A DNA stretch of 64,000 nt from DASSTJ01 sp035707965 (GCA_035707965.1 DASSTJ010000069.1:1-64000); one strand, 5' to 3'. Numbered from the stretch's first letter, positions 33,340 through 43,030 are shown. Translations and numbers: made by a program. Notes: generated by a model not told the origin, from the letters alone.

Positions 33340-34868
33340 GACCGCGCCTCCTCGCTCGCACCAGCGGTCTGCAGCACCGGCGCACGGTCGAGCAGCGGGC
33401 CGCCCCAGCGCTGCAGCAGCAGCTTCTCGAGGACCGCTCCCACCCGGTACAGGCGATCGTCCTGGGTCGCTGGAGCGAGCAGCTGGACCCCCACCGGGAG
33501 CCCGTCCTCCTCGGCCAGCCCCGCAGGCAGCGACATGCCCGGGACGCCCGCCAGGTTCGCCGGGATCGTGGCGATGTCGTTGAGGTACATGGCCAGCGGG
33601 TCGTCGAGCTTCTCGCCGATGCGGAACGCCGTCGTCGGCGCCGTCGGCGAGATGAGCACGTCGGCCTGCTGGAACGCCGCCTCGAAGTCCCGAGCGATGA
33701 GGGTGCGGACCTTCTGCGCCTGGCCGTAGTACGCGTCGTAGTAGCCCGCTGACAGGGCGTAGGTGCCGAGGATGATGCGGCGCTTCACCTCGTCGCCGAA
33801 GCCAGCGTCCCTCGTCGCCGCCATCACCTGCTCCGCGGTCGGCGAGTCGACACCTTCCGGCAGGACGCGGAGCCCGTAGCGCATCGCGTCGAACTTGGCG
33901 AGGTTGCTGCTCGCCTCGCTCGGAAGGATCAGGTAGTACGCCGCGAGCGCGTACTCGAAGTGCGGGCAGGAGACCTCGACGACCTCGGCCCCGGCGTCGA
34001 CCAGCAGCTGCACAGCCTCGTCGAAACGCGCCCGCACGCCAGCCTGGTAGCCCTCGCCACCGAGCTCGCGCACCACACCGACGCGCACCCCCCTCACGTC
34101 GCCGTGCCGGGCGGCCTGGACGACGGGAGGGACAGGGGCGTCGATGCTCGTCGAGTCGAGCGGGTCGTGGCCGCCGATCACGTCCTGCAGCAGCGCGGCG
34201 TCGAGCACCGTGCGCGTGCACGGGCCGGCCTGGTCGAGGCTGCTGGCGAGCGCGATGAGCCCGTACCGGGACACTCCTCCGTACGTCGGCTTGACGCCGA
34301 CCGTGCCGGTCACGGCAGCCGGCTGACGGATCGAGCCACCGGTGTCGGTGCCGATGGCGAACGGCGCCTCGAACGCGGCCACGGCGGCCGCCGAACCACC
34401 GCCGGAGCCACCGGGGATCCGCTCGAGGTCCCACGGGTTGTGCGTCGTGCCGTAGGCCGAGTGCTCGGTGGACGAGCCCATGGCGAACTCGTCCATGTTC
34501 GTCTTGCCGAGGATCACCAGTCCGGCGTCCTTCAGCCGTCGCACCAGGGTGGCGTCGTAGGGCGGTACCCAGCCCTCGAGGATCCGCGACCCAGCGGTCG
34601 TGGGCAGTCCCTTGGTGGTGACGACGTCCTTGATCGCGATCGGCACGCCGGCCAGCGGGTGCAGCTGCTCACCGGCGGCCCGGCGCTCGTCGACCGAGCG
34701 AGCCGAGGCGAGCGCACCCTCGGTGTCGACGTGGAGGAAGGCGTGGACCGCGGGGTCGACGTCGGCGATGCGGTCGAGGTGTGCCTGGGTGAGCTCGACC
34801 GCGCTCACGTCGCCGGAGGCGAGTGCCTGCCCCTGGTCGGCGGCGGAGCGGCGGAGGAGGTCGCTCAT
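33336..34868 (-). CDS. gatA: Asp/Glu-tRNA amidotransferase subunit A
   Basis: This 510-aa amidase-signature glutaminase feeds ammonia to GatB to convert Glu-tRNA-Gln to Gln-tRNA-Gln. The Lys80/Ser155/Ser179 triad is present (PIAIKDVV, PGGSGGGSAAAVA, TDTGGSIRQPA). Its ATG shares a base with the gatC stop (TGATG), with GGAGGAC as ribosome-binding site. In an organism without a GlnRS this subunit is essential; no glnS is seen in the window. Confidence 0.98.
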   Translation of the reverse strand: MSDLLRRSAADQGQALASGDVSAVELTQAHLDRIADVDPAVHAFLHVDTEGALASARSVDERRAAGEQLHPLAGVPIAIKDVVTTKGLPTTAGSRILEGWVPPYDATLVRRLKDAGLVILGKTNMDEFAMGSSTEHSAYGTTHNPWDLERIPGGSGGGSAAAVAAFEAPFAIGTDTGGSIRQPAAVTGTVGVKPTYGGVSRYGLIALASSLDQAGPCTRTVLDAALLQDVIGGHDPLDSTSIDAPVPPVVQAARHGDVRGVRVGVVRELGGEGYQAGVRARFDEAVQLLVDAGAEVVEVSCPHFEYALAAYYLILPSEASSNLAKFDAMRYGLRVLPEGVDSPTAEQVMAATRDAGFGDEVKRRIILGTYALSAGYYDAYYGQAQKVRTLIARDFEAAFQQADVLISPTAPTTAFRIGEKLDDPLAMYLNDIATIPANLAGVPGMSLPAGLAEEDGLPVGVQLLAPATQDDRLYRVGAVLEKLLLQRWGGPLLDRAPVLQTAGASEEARS

Positions 34869-35164
34869 CAGTCCTCCTCCAGGATGCGCGGCACGCGGAA
34901 GCGCTGCAGCTCGCTGGCCGGGGCGCCCGCGAGCGCCTCGTCGGCGGTGAGGCCGGCACGGGGCTCGTCGGGCCGGGTCACGTTGCTCAGCGGCAGTGGA
35001 TGCGACATCGGCGGCACGTCAGCAGCGGCCACCTCGCTCACCCGGTCGACCGCGTGGAGGATCTGCCCCAGCTGCCCTGCCAGTCGGTCGAGCTCGTCGT
35101 TGCCTGCGTCGATCCGGGCGAGCACGGCGAGGTGCGCGACGTCGTCGCGAGTGAGGGCAGACAT
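34868..35164 (-). CDS. gatC: Asp/Glu-tRNA amidotransferase subunit C
   Basis: This 98-aa stabilising subunit wraps around the GatA-GatB interface. It has the N-terminal LTRDDVAHLAVLARI helix, a middle DVPPMSHPLPLSNVTRPDEP and the C-terminal RVPRILEED. ATG 35164 gives the usual family length; a longer frame would add 13 unconserved residues. It is the first gene of the operon and is coupled to gatA. Confidence 0.96.
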   Translation of the reverse strand: MSALTRDDVAHLAVLARIDAGNDELDRLAGQLGQILHAVDRVSEVAAADVPPMSHPLPLSNVTRPDEPRAGLTADEALAGAPASELQRFRVPRILEED

Positions 35165-35245
35165 GACCGCAAGTCTAGGGCGGAGGGCCTGACCCACCGT
35201 CACGGGCCGTCGTCGCTCCCGTGGTTCGCGTCTCGCTGAGGACCG

Positions 35246-37351
35246 TCACAGGGCGAGACGCTGAGCCGGGACCCGACCGTTGACCCCCGCGCTGACGTCC
35301 GGGCGCAGACCGGGAGCGCGAAGCAGGCGGTCTGCCAACCAGGCGGTGGCCGCGTCCGCCGGCATGGGGCGGGCGATGTGCCATCCCTGCGCCGCGTCGC
35401 AGCCGAGCTCCGCGATCGTGCTCCAGGTCACGGGGGTCTCGATACCCTCGGCCACGACGCCCAGGCCGAGACCGTGGGCCAGGCTCACCAGCGCTCGGAC
35501 GACCGTGGCGTCCTCGTCGTCCACCGCCACCCGGCTGACGAAGCTGCGGTCGATCTTGATCTCCGACACCGGCAGCTCCCGCAGCAGCCGCAGGGACGAC
35601 CACCCGGTGCCGAAGTCGTCGAGCGAGAGCCGCACGCCCAGCGCGCGGAGCGCGTCCAGGGTGCGGCGGGCGCGGTCCATGTCAGAGGTGAGCACGCGCT
35701 CGGTGATCTCGAGGGTGATGAGCTCCGGGGCCAAGGCCTGGTCGGCGAGCCGACGTGCGAGACGCTCGGCGAGCTGGTCGTCCAGCAGGTCGCGGAACGA
35801 GACGTTCACCGCGATGGGGACAGCGAGACCGCAGTCGTCCCACTCGCCCACCTGCCGCAGCGCCAGGTCGAGCACCGTGTCGGTCAGCCGGTGCATGAGC
35901 CCGGACTGCTCGGCGACGGGGACGAACTCGTCCGGAGGGACCAGTCCCCGCACCGGGTGACGCCAGCGCACGAGCGCCTCGACCCCGCTGATCGAGCCGT
36001 CGACCAGCCGAGCCTTCGGCTGGTAGTGAAGCTCGAGCTCGTCGTTGCCGAGAGCCTGTCGCAGGGCACCCAGCAGGCCGAGGCGGGACGACGAGCTGGC
36101 ATCCCGACGGGCGTCGTAGACCTGGGAGCCGGTGCGGTCCTCCTTGGCCTGGTACATGGCGATGTCCGCGCGTGACATCAGCGCCTCGTACTCGATGCCG
36201 TGCTCGGGCGCGATGGCGATGCCGATACTGGCCTCGACGTCGATCAGCTGGCCGTTGATCTCGAGACGCTCGTCCAGGGCCGCGCTCAACCGGTCGGCCA
36301 CCTCCAGGGCGGTCTGGTCGTCTCGTACGGTGCGAAGCAGGACGGCGAACTCGTCGCCCCCGAGCCGAGCCACGAGGTCGTCGGGTCGGAGGGCGGCCTT
36401 CAGCCGCTCGGCGACCCGGCGCAGCACCTCGTCACCGACGGGGTGGCCGAGCGCGTCGTTGACCTCCTTGAAGCGGTCGAGGTCGAGCATGAGGAGGGCG
36501 CTGCGGGAGCCCTGCCACTGCGTCTGCGCCAGGACGCGTCGCGTCTCGGCGAGCAGGCCCTTGCGGTTCGCCAGACCGGTGAGGTCGTCGTGCGTGGCCT
36601 GGCGCCGGCTCTCGCCGGACGCGGCCGCGCTGTGGTGGATCGCCAGCATCGGGACGACGGCGAGCGCGATGAGCGCCGGCGCGTGCTCCATGAGCACGAC
36701 GACGAGTGGGGCCAGGCCGTACTGCGCACCGGACACGAGCACCTCGAAGCGGAGGTCTCGCAGCAGCGCGTGCCCCACCGAGACGCCCTCGAACATGCCG
36801 ATGGCAACCGACACCAGGACGTCGTTCGTGACGAGGCACGCCACGGCCACGGCGGCCACGACGACGACGTCGGACGGCGTGGACGGCGTCCAGGGGGTCG
36901 CCAGGCTCGGTGAGCGGCCCAGCACCGTCAGCACCAGGCCCCCGGTCGCCACCGTGAGCGCGTACTGGCTCACGTTGAAGAGCGTGCGGGACATCGACTT
37001 GTGGTGCACGATCCCCGCGAGCAGCGTGGCGACCGCGTTCAGCAGCATGGCCGGAAGGGGGCCGAAGTGCAGCAGCAGCGAGAAGACGAAGGTCACGGAG
37101 AGCGCGACGCCGCCCGGCACGTGAGCGCGGAACCCGAGGACGGGACGCAGCTCGGCCAGCACCACCAGGCCGAAACAGGTGCCGATCACCAGCATCGTGC
37201 GGCCGTCGACGTGCTGGAGCGCGGCAGGTCCGGTCGTCCGAGCGGTCCACGCCAGGACACCAAGACCGAGGGCCGTGACCAGCATCAGGTACGCCGGCAG
37301 AGCACGGGGCCGGCCGGACAGCCGCGGCTGGTTGCGGTCGGTCGTCGTCAC
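35246..37351 (-). CDS. Membrane GGDEF-EAL protein C
   Basis: This protein of 701 aa starts at GTG 37351 (ribosome-binding site GGGAGGGGAG). About seven hydrophobic segments (residues 20-240) precede a GGDEF domain with GGDEF intact and an RxxD inhibitory site (RPDD, then five residues). The EAL domain has VEALVRWRHPVRG and DDFGTGWSSLRLL, so both activities are possible. Its N-terminal module differs from that of the tandem pair and resembles prokaryotic MASE-type sensors, with unknown ligand. It sits between gatC and ligA. Confidence 0.92.
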   Translation of the reverse strand: MTTTDRNQPRLSGRPRALPAYLMLVTALGLGVLAWTARTTGPAALQHVDGRTMLVIGTCFGLVVLAELRPVLGFRAHVPGGVALSVTFVFSLLLHFGPLPAMLLNAVATLLAGIVHHKSMSRTLFNVSQYALTVATGGLVLTVLGRSPSLATPWTPSTPSDVVVVAAVAVACLVTNDVLVSVAIGMFEGVSVGHALLRDLRFEVLVSGAQYGLAPLVVVLMEHAPALIALAVVPMLAIHHSAAASGESRRQATHDDLTGLANRKGLLAETRRVLAQTQWQGSRSALLMLDLDRFKEVNDALGHPVGDEVLRRVAERLKAALRPDDLVARLGGDEFAVLLRTVRDDQTALEVADRLSAALDERLEINGQLIDVEASIGIAIAPEHGIEYEALMSRADIAMYQAKEDRTGSQVYDARRDASSSSRLGLLGALRQALGNDELELHYQPKARLVDGSISGVEALVRWRHPVRGLVPPDEFVPVAEQSGLMHRLTDTVLDLALRQVGEWDDCGLAVPIAVNVSFRDLLDDQLAERLARRLADQALAPELITLEITERVLTSDMDRARRTLDALRALGVRLSLDDFGTGWSSLRLLRELPVSEIKIDRSFVSRVAVDDEDATVVRALVSLAHGLGLGVVAEGIETPVTWSTIAELGCDAAQGWHIARPMPADAATAWLADRLLRAPGLRPDVSAGVNGRVPAQRLAL

Positions 37352-37492
37352 CGGCTCCCCTCCCTGTCGTCGGCCAGGGTCCCGCGCGTCACCGGGCAGC
37401 GCCGGTCGCGGCGGCACCGTCGGCCGCACCTGCCCATCGGCCGGCGCGACGGCGACCTGAGGACTGCGCCGGACCGGCTGCCGCCGTCCGAG

Positions 37493-39628
37493 TCAGTCGG
37501 TGCTGGCCGGCTGCGGCCCGTTCGCGAGGAGCTCGACGAAACCCGCCTCGTCGAGGACGGGTACGCCGAGCGCGATCGCCTTGTCGTGCTTGCTGCCCGG
37601 GTTCTCGCCGACGACGACGAACGACGTCTTCTTCGACACCGACCCGGCGGCCTTGCCACCGCGCGCGAGGATCGCCTCCTTCGCCTCGTCACGGCTCAGC
37701 CCCTCGAGCGTGCCCGTGACGACGAGAGTGAGGCCCTCCAGCGTGCGCGGCACGCTGGTGTCGCGCTCGTCGGCCATGACGACGCCAGCGTCGCGCCACC
37801 GCCGGACGATGGCGGCGTGCCAGTCGACGGCGAACCACTCCACCAGCGCGTCGGCGATCACGGGGCCGACGCCCTCCACCGCGGCCAGACGCGCGCGGTC
37901 ACCGCCGAGTGCGACCTCCTCCAGCGCATCCATCGATGCGAACTCGGCCGCCAGGGCCCGGGCCGCGGTGGGGCCGACGTGCCGGATCGACAGCGCCACG
38001 AGCACGCGCCACAGAGGTCGGGTCTTAGCCTGCTCGAGGTTGGCGAGCAGCTTGGCGCCATTGGCCGACAGCCGGCCGTCCTTGCGCCGGAAGAAGGGTG
38101 ACGCCAGCAACTTGCTCTCGTCCAGGTCGAAGACGTCGCCCTCGTCGACGACCGCCCCCGCGGCGAGCAGGGCCTGCCCAGCCTCCCAGCCGAGCGCCTC
38201 GATGTCGAAGGCGCTGCGCGACGCCAGGTGGAACAGCCGCTCCTTCAGCTGGGCCGGGCACGAGCGGGTGTTGGGGCACCGGATGTCGACGTCGCCCTCC
38301 TTCGCCGGGGCGAGAAGCGTGCCGCAGCCGCCGACTTCGGGCGGGCAGTGTGTCGGCATGACGAACTCGCGGGCGTCCGGCGGCCGCAGCTCCACGATGG
38401 GCCCGAGCACCTCGGGGATGACGTCTCCCGCCTTGCGCACGACCACCGTGTCGCCGATGAGCACGCCCTTGCGTCGCACCTCCGACGCGTTGTGCAACGT
38501 GGCCAGCTCGACCGTCGAGCCGGAGACGAGCACCGGCTCCATCACGGCGTACGGGGTGACGCGACCGGTGCGGCCGACGTTGACGCGGATGTCGAGGAGC
38601 TTCGTCGTGACCTCCTCGGGCGGGTACTTGTAGGCGATCGCCCAGCGCGGCGCGCGGCTGGTGGTGCCGAGGCGACGCTGGACGGCGATCTCGTCGACCT
38701 TGACCACCACACCGTCGATCTCGTGGTCGACGTCGTGGCGGTGCTCGCCGTACCGGGCGATGAAGGACAGCACGTCCTGCTGCGACGTCAGGACCGTGGC
38801 GTACCTGCTGACCGGCAGCCCCCAGCCGGCGAGCAGCTCGTAGGCCTCGGACTGCCGGGTGAGCTGCACACCTCGGTGGGCCCCGATGCCGTGGACGACG
38901 AGGTGCAGCGGTCGTGTGGCCGTGACCTTGGGGTCCTTCTGGCGCAACGACCCCGCCGCCGCGTTGCGTGGGTTGGCGAACGGCGCCCGACCAGCCTCGA
39001 CCAGGGACGCGTTCAGCTCGGCGAACTCCGCGACGGGGAAGTAGACCTCGCCGCGCACCTCCAGCAGCGCGGGCACCCCCGTGCCGGTCAGGGTGTGCGG
39101 CACGTCCCGCAGGGTGCGCACGTTGAGCGTCACGTCCTCGCCCGTGCGACCGTCGCCCCTGGTCGCCGCCCGAGTCAGCCGGCCGCCCTCGTAGACCAGG
39201 TCGATCGCGAGCCCGTCCACCTTGAGCTCGCAGAGCCAGTGCAGCTCGTCCTGACCGCTGTCGCGCTCTACCCGCGCGAACCAGGCGGCCAGCTCGTCGG
39301 TGCTGAAGACGTTGTCGAGGCTGAGCATCCGCTCCGGGTGGTCCACCGCGGTGAACGACGTCGAGAAGGTGCCGCCGACCACCTGCGTGGGGCTGTCGGG
39401 CGTGCGAAGCCCGGGGTGCTCCTCCTCCAGCGCCTCCAGCTCGCGCAGCAGTGCGTCGAACGCCCCGTCGCTGATCGTCGGGGCGTCGCGGACGTAGTAG
39501 GCGAACCGGTGCCCACGGATCTCGTCGGCCAGCATCGTCCACCGGTGCCGGGCGTCGTCCGGCACCGGTGCCTGCTCCGCCTTCGTGGGCTCGGGGGTCG
39601 CGTCCTGAGGGCTCGTCACGACCGTCAT
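37493..39628 (-). CDS. ligA: NAD-dependent DNA ligase
   Basis: This 711-aa protein seals nicks in replication and repair using NAD+. The domains in order are an N-terminal Ia region (YYVRDAPTISDGAFD), the adenylation domain with Lys136 in ELKVDGLAIDL, the OB fold, a four-Cys zinc finger (CPPEVGGCG to CPNTRSCP), helix-hairpin-helix repeats (VGPTAARALA, VEGVGPVIADALVEWF) and a C-terminal BRCT domain (LVVTGTLEGLSRDEAKE). ATG 39628 is preferred over an upstream TTG. It follows the MetE-like gene by 29 bp, an arrangement also known in other actinobacteria. Confidence 0.98.
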   Translation of the reverse strand: MTVVTSPQDATPEPTKAEQAPVPDDARHRWTMLADEIRGHRFAYYVRDAPTISDGAFDALLRELEALEEEHPGLRTPDSPTQVVGGTFSTSFTAVDHPERMLSLDNVFSTDELAAWFARVERDSGQDELHWLCELKVDGLAIDLVYEGGRLTRAATRGDGRTGEDVTLNVRTLRDVPHTLTGTGVPALLEVRGEVYFPVAEFAELNASLVEAGRAPFANPRNAAAGSLRQKDPKVTATRPLHLVVHGIGAHRGVQLTRQSEAYELLAGWGLPVSRYATVLTSQQDVLSFIARYGEHRHDVDHEIDGVVVKVDEIAVQRRLGTTSRAPRWAIAYKYPPEEVTTKLLDIRVNVGRTGRVTPYAVMEPVLVSGSTVELATLHNASEVRRKGVLIGDTVVVRKAGDVIPEVLGPIVELRPPDAREFVMPTHCPPEVGGCGTLLAPAKEGDVDIRCPNTRSCPAQLKERLFHLASRSAFDIEALGWEAGQALLAAGAVVDEGDVFDLDESKLLASPFFRRKDGRLSANGAKLLANLEQAKTRPLWRVLVALSIRHVGPTAARALAAEFASMDALEEVALGGDRARLAAVEGVGPVIADALVEWFAVDWHAAIVRRWRDAGVVMADERDTSVPRTLEGLTLVVTGTLEGLSRDEAKEAILARGGKAAGSVSKKTSFVVVGENPGSKHDKAIALGVPVLDEAGFVELLANGPQPASTD

Positions 39629-39657
39629 TCTGCCGGTGGCCGCCGACAACGGCCGGT

Positions 39658-40707
39658 TCAGCCGGTCGCGCGGTCGACGAGCTGACGACGGAGCGCGACG
39701 GCCGCACGCAGCGCCCGGACGGCATCCTCGGGGCTGCTACCAGCGAGACCGCAGGCGGGCGTGACGACCAGGTCCGCGAGCAGCGGCAGGCCGAGGCCGA
39801 CGTCCCGCCAGGACCGGGTCAGGCGGTCGCCGAGCCGGTGGACGCTGGCCGCGGCGTCCGGGCGCGTGGGTACCGCGCCCGCCCAGAGCACGAGGCCGTC
39901 CTCGACGGCCGCCGCGACGGACTCCCACCCATGCGGGCCGAGCAGGGTGGTGTCGAGGCTGAGCGCCTCGGCCCCCGAGCGGCGGAGGACCGCGACCGGC
40001 GGGTCGCTCGCGCAGCAGTGCACCACCGTGGCGGCGCCGGCGTCGCGTGCGGCGGCCACGACGACCGCGAGGCCGTCCGCCACCTCGGACGTCGGCACGG
40101 AGCGCACCCGGTGCAGGCCGGAGGCGGTGGGCAGGGAGCCGTCCAGCACCGCCGGCAGCGAGGGCTCGTCGACCTGGACGACAGGCCGAGCGCCCGGCAC
40201 CGCTGCCCGCAGGTCCGCCACGAGCAGCCGCACCGCCTCGGCGCTCGACTCCACGAGGTCCCTGCGAGCGCCGGCGTCAGCGACGGCCCGCTCGCCCCGA
40301 GGTAGCGAGACGGCGGCGGCCAGCGTCCACGGCCCGCCGAGCTGCACCTTGAGGGCACCGGACCACCCGGCGAACGCCTCGGCCGCCCGGTCGAGGTCCT
40401 CCCGCCAGAACGCGGCGGCCCGGGCCAGGTCGCGCCCCGGTCGCTCGACGAGGCGCCACCCCGACGGCTGCAGGTCGACCGGGAGGTCGACCAGACGAGC
40501 GGCCGCTCGGCCGACCAGGTCGGCGCCCGGTCCACGGCCGGGCAGCTCGGGGAGGAAGGGGACGCCGGCCGGCTCGCCGTCGTCGGGCTCGGCCAGCAGG
40601 TCACGAACGAGTCTCAGAGCCGCGCCCACGTCGGTGCCCGGTAGAGAGCCCACCCCCGAGGCCGAACCGCGCGGCGACGGCGTCACGTCGAGGTCGTCGT
40701 CCGGCAC
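39658..40707 (-). CDS. MetE/UROD-superfamily protein (methionine-synthase-like)
   Basis: This 349-aa protein corresponds to a single TIM barrel of the cobalamin-independent methionine synthase C-terminal type, about half the length of MetE. VQLGGPWTLAA, VVQVDEPSLPAVLDG, VVHCCASDPP and VVTPACGLAGSSPEDA keep the His/Cys and Cys positions that bind zinc and homocysteine in the superfamily. The partner N-terminal domain is missing, so it is not a normal MetE. The neighbour relation with ligA matches my memory of mycobacteria. The substrate is unknown. Confidence 0.82.
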   Translation of the reverse strand: MPDDDLDVTPSPRGSASGVGSLPGTDVGAALRLVRDLLAEPDDGEPAGVPFLPELPGRGPGADLVGRAAARLVDLPVDLQPSGWRLVERPGRDLARAAAFWREDLDRAAEAFAGWSGALKVQLGGPWTLAAAVSLPRGERAVADAGARRDLVESSAEAVRLLVADLRAAVPGARPVVQVDEPSLPAVLDGSLPTASGLHRVRSVPTSEVADGLAVVVAAARDAGAATVVHCCASDPPVAVLRRSGAEALSLDTTLLGPHGWESVAAAVEDGLVLWAGAVPTRPDAAASVHRLGDRLTRSWRDVGLGLPLLADLVVTPACGLAGSSPEDAVRALRAAVALRRQLVDRATG

Positions 40708-40733
40708 CGCTGCAGCCTACCCAGGGCATGCAC

Positions 40734-40764
40734 GAGGGCCCGGGACCAGCGGTCCCGGGCCCTC
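40734..40764 (-). terminator. Terminator of the metalloprotease gene
   Basis: GAGGGCCCGGGACC (40734-40747) and GGTCCCGGGCCCTC (40751-40764) form a perfect 14-bp stem with a 3-base loop, 13 bp beyond the protease stop. The high stability without a U tract is typical of high-GC actinobacteria. Confidence 0.85.
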
Positions 40765-40777
40765 GCCCACTGCTGGA

Positions 40778-43030
40778 TCAGCGACCACCCGCCTGGCGGA
40801 CCCCGTTGATCTTCAACGTGTAGTCCGCGTACTTGTTCGCCGTCTCCGTCGGGTCGTCGACCGTCACGATGACGCCGATGCGGTCAGCCTTGCCGAGCTG
40901 CGAACGGATCTGCGGCAGCGACAGCGAGCCGCGGAAGTTCTTGTTCAGCTTGACCTGGTCGTAGTAGACCCTCGTGCCGTCCAGCGTCCAGCCGACGACC
41001 TGGACCGCCCAGCCGGCGACCGGCGTCGGGACGATCTGGGTCATCGTGCGAGCGCCGTCGAGGCTCGAGCCGTCGGAGATGGTGGTCCCGCCGACCTTGA
41101 CGTTGTCGATCCACCAGCCGGGCTGCGGCAGGATGCCGTTGCCGTTGGCGGCGGGGTCCGTCATGTAGCGGAAGGCGATCAGCACGTCCTGCCCGGCGTA
41201 CTTCGACAGGTCGAACGTCTCGTTGTGCCACGTGGACCCGTCACCGGTGAGGCCCGGCAGCTGCGCGACGATCCGGCCCTCGGCCGCGGCGTCGTGGTCC
41301 GACGTCGTGCTGGCGTTGGAGAGGCTGGTGTACGTCTTGCCGCCATCGGTCGACACCTGGACGAAGCCGAAGTCCCACGTGTCCTCGATGTCGTACTTGG
41401 TCATGAACTTCAGGGTGGCGTTGCGCTTCGGGACGCTGGCGGAGAAGACCATCGAGCGGTCGAGCTCGTTGCCCTGGCCCGAGTAGAGCGCGCCGCTGCC
41501 GCGGTGGCCCTTCGCGTCGACCGTCCACTCCATCGGGTCCGGGGCGTACGTCGTGGCGCCCTTGAAGTCGAGGGAGTGCATGGTCTTGCCGCCCACCGGA
41601 CGCGACGTCGTGGCGAGCACGTAGTCCGACCCGTTCGGCGGGGCGCCCGGGCTGTCGAACGAGCCCGGCCACGACCAGTCGATGCTCGCGTTGAGCTGGC
41701 TGGCGGTGAACCGCTTCTTCTCAGCCCTGGTCAGGCCCTTCGCTCCGCCGTCCACCCAGCTGTCCAACGCCATGGTCGCGGCCCAGTCGTGCACGACGTC
41801 CATCGACGTCAGGCCGGGGGCCATGTCGTTCAGCATCTCCTGCACCGACGCGAGGCCGTTCGCCTTGTCGCGGTGGAGGAACGAGATCGCCTTGGTGCCG
41901 AAGTGGTTCTGCACGTAGGTGAGGAACGCGTAGGCCGCACCGTAGTCGCTCAGCACCGAGGCGCTGCCCTGGTCCTCCCACTGCGTCAGCGAGTTCTCGG
42001 CGCCGCAGTAGGGGAACGAGTCAGAGCCGTACCAGCCCTCGAAGCAGGTGATGTGGCTGTCCGCGGTCGGGTCGGTCGGCGGCAGCGTCGTGTCGACGTA
42101 GCCGACGATCGTCTGGGCGTAGTCGGACAGGCCCTCGTTCAGCCAGGTGCCCTCGTCACCGTCGGCGTAGTACTCGAGCAGGTGCTGGTACTCGTGCGCG
42201 AATGTGCCCTCGTAGAGACGCGGGCGGGGCGCCAGCGTCTTGCCGCAGGCGGTGCCCGGCTGGGGGTTGGCGCCGGTGCGCTGCGCCCAGTCGTAACTGT
42301 CGATCGTCATGACGTTGCGGTTGTACGCCTCGTTGAACGTCGGCGAGAAGAAGCCGGCGATGTACGTGGCGCCATCCGGCGTGCTGGGCGCGTAGAAGTT
42401 CGCGTCCCGCACGTTCGAGATGAGCGCGAGGGTCTTGTTGCCGTCTCCGGCGTAGTAGTTCGGGTCGTCCGCCGGGGCGACCGGGGCGTCGGTGCCGTCG
42501 CGGTCCGGGGCGACCGAGAAGTACTGCGACTCCTTGGGCAGGATGTTGTTGTCGAACTCGTCGGCCAGCGCCTGGGTCTGCGCGTCGGTCACCGTGGTGA
42601 CGTCGCTGTCGTTGCGGCAGTCCCCGGCCGGGTAGCTCAGGTCGTTCTCGACCCACACCTCGATGTTGCTGCCGACCGTGCGCAGCGTGAAGTCGGCGGG
42701 AATGTAGCCGCCGTTGTAGTCGTCGAGCACGTAGTAGGTGCGGACCGTGCCGACCGGCGGGGTCTTGCTCGCCTCGGCCGCCGTGGCCGCGAGCGACCGC
42801 CGCATGGTCTGCGCCTTCACGGCCTTCTTGTCGAGCGCCGACTTCTCCGCCTTGGTGATCGGCAGCGTGCGCATCTTGTGCGACAGCTCCTGCGTGTCGC
42901 GCTTCACCGGCTTGGGGGTCTGGGGGGCGGCGACGGCGCTGACCGCGGTCAGTCCGCTGACGCTGAGGGCGGTGGCAGCCACCGCCGCGAGAGGTGCCCA
43001 CCGCATGCGGTGGCGAGTCCTTCGCGACAT
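40778..43030 (-). CDS. Secreted HEXXH zinc metalloprotease (immune-inhibitor-A/M6-like)
   Basis: This 750-aa protein has a Sec signal peptide (RR-rich start, hydrophobic core, likely cut after AVAA near residue 35) and a propeptide-like charged region. The catalytic motif is HEYQH at 279-283, and Glu299 in NEGLSDYA is the probable third zinc ligand. A C-terminal half with jelly-roll features (STDGGKTYTSL, WWIDNVKVGG) resembles that of M6 peptidases. Several Cys pairs suggest extracellular disulfides. ATG 43030 follows AAGAGGAC. It is isolated, with its own terminator. The substrate is unknown. Confidence 0.85.
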   Translation of the reverse strand: MSRRTRHRMRWAPLAAVAATALSVSGLTAVSAVAAPQTPKPVKRDTQELSHKMRTLPITKAEKSALDKKAVKAQTMRRSLAATAAEASKTPPVGTVRTYYVLDDYNGGYIPADFTLRTVGSNIEVWVENDLSYPAGDCRNDSDVTTVTDAQTQALADEFDNNILPKESQYFSVAPDRDGTDAPVAPADDPNYYAGDGNKTLALISNVRDANFYAPSTPDGATYIAGFFSPTFNEAYNRNVMTIDSYDWAQRTGANPQPGTACGKTLAPRPRLYEGTFAHEYQHLLEYYADGDEGTWLNEGLSDYAQTIVGYVDTTLPPTDPTADSHITCFEGWYGSDSFPYCGAENSLTQWEDQGSASVLSDYGAAYAFLTYVQNHFGTKAISFLHRDKANGLASVQEMLNDMAPGLTSMDVVHDWAATMALDSWVDGGAKGLTRAEKKRFTASQLNASIDWSWPGSFDSPGAPPNGSDYVLATTSRPVGGKTMHSLDFKGATTYAPDPMEWTVDAKGHRGSGALYSGQGNELDRSMVFSASVPKRNATLKFMTKYDIEDTWDFGFVQVSTDGGKTYTSLSNASTTSDHDAAAEGRIVAQLPGLTGDGSTWHNETFDLSKYAGQDVLIAFRYMTDPAANGNGILPQPGWWIDNVKVGGTTISDGSSLDGARTMTQIVPTPVAGWAVQVVGWTLDGTRVYYDQVKLNKNFRGSLSLPQIRSQLGKADRIGVIVTVDDPTETANKYADYTLKINGVRQAGGR

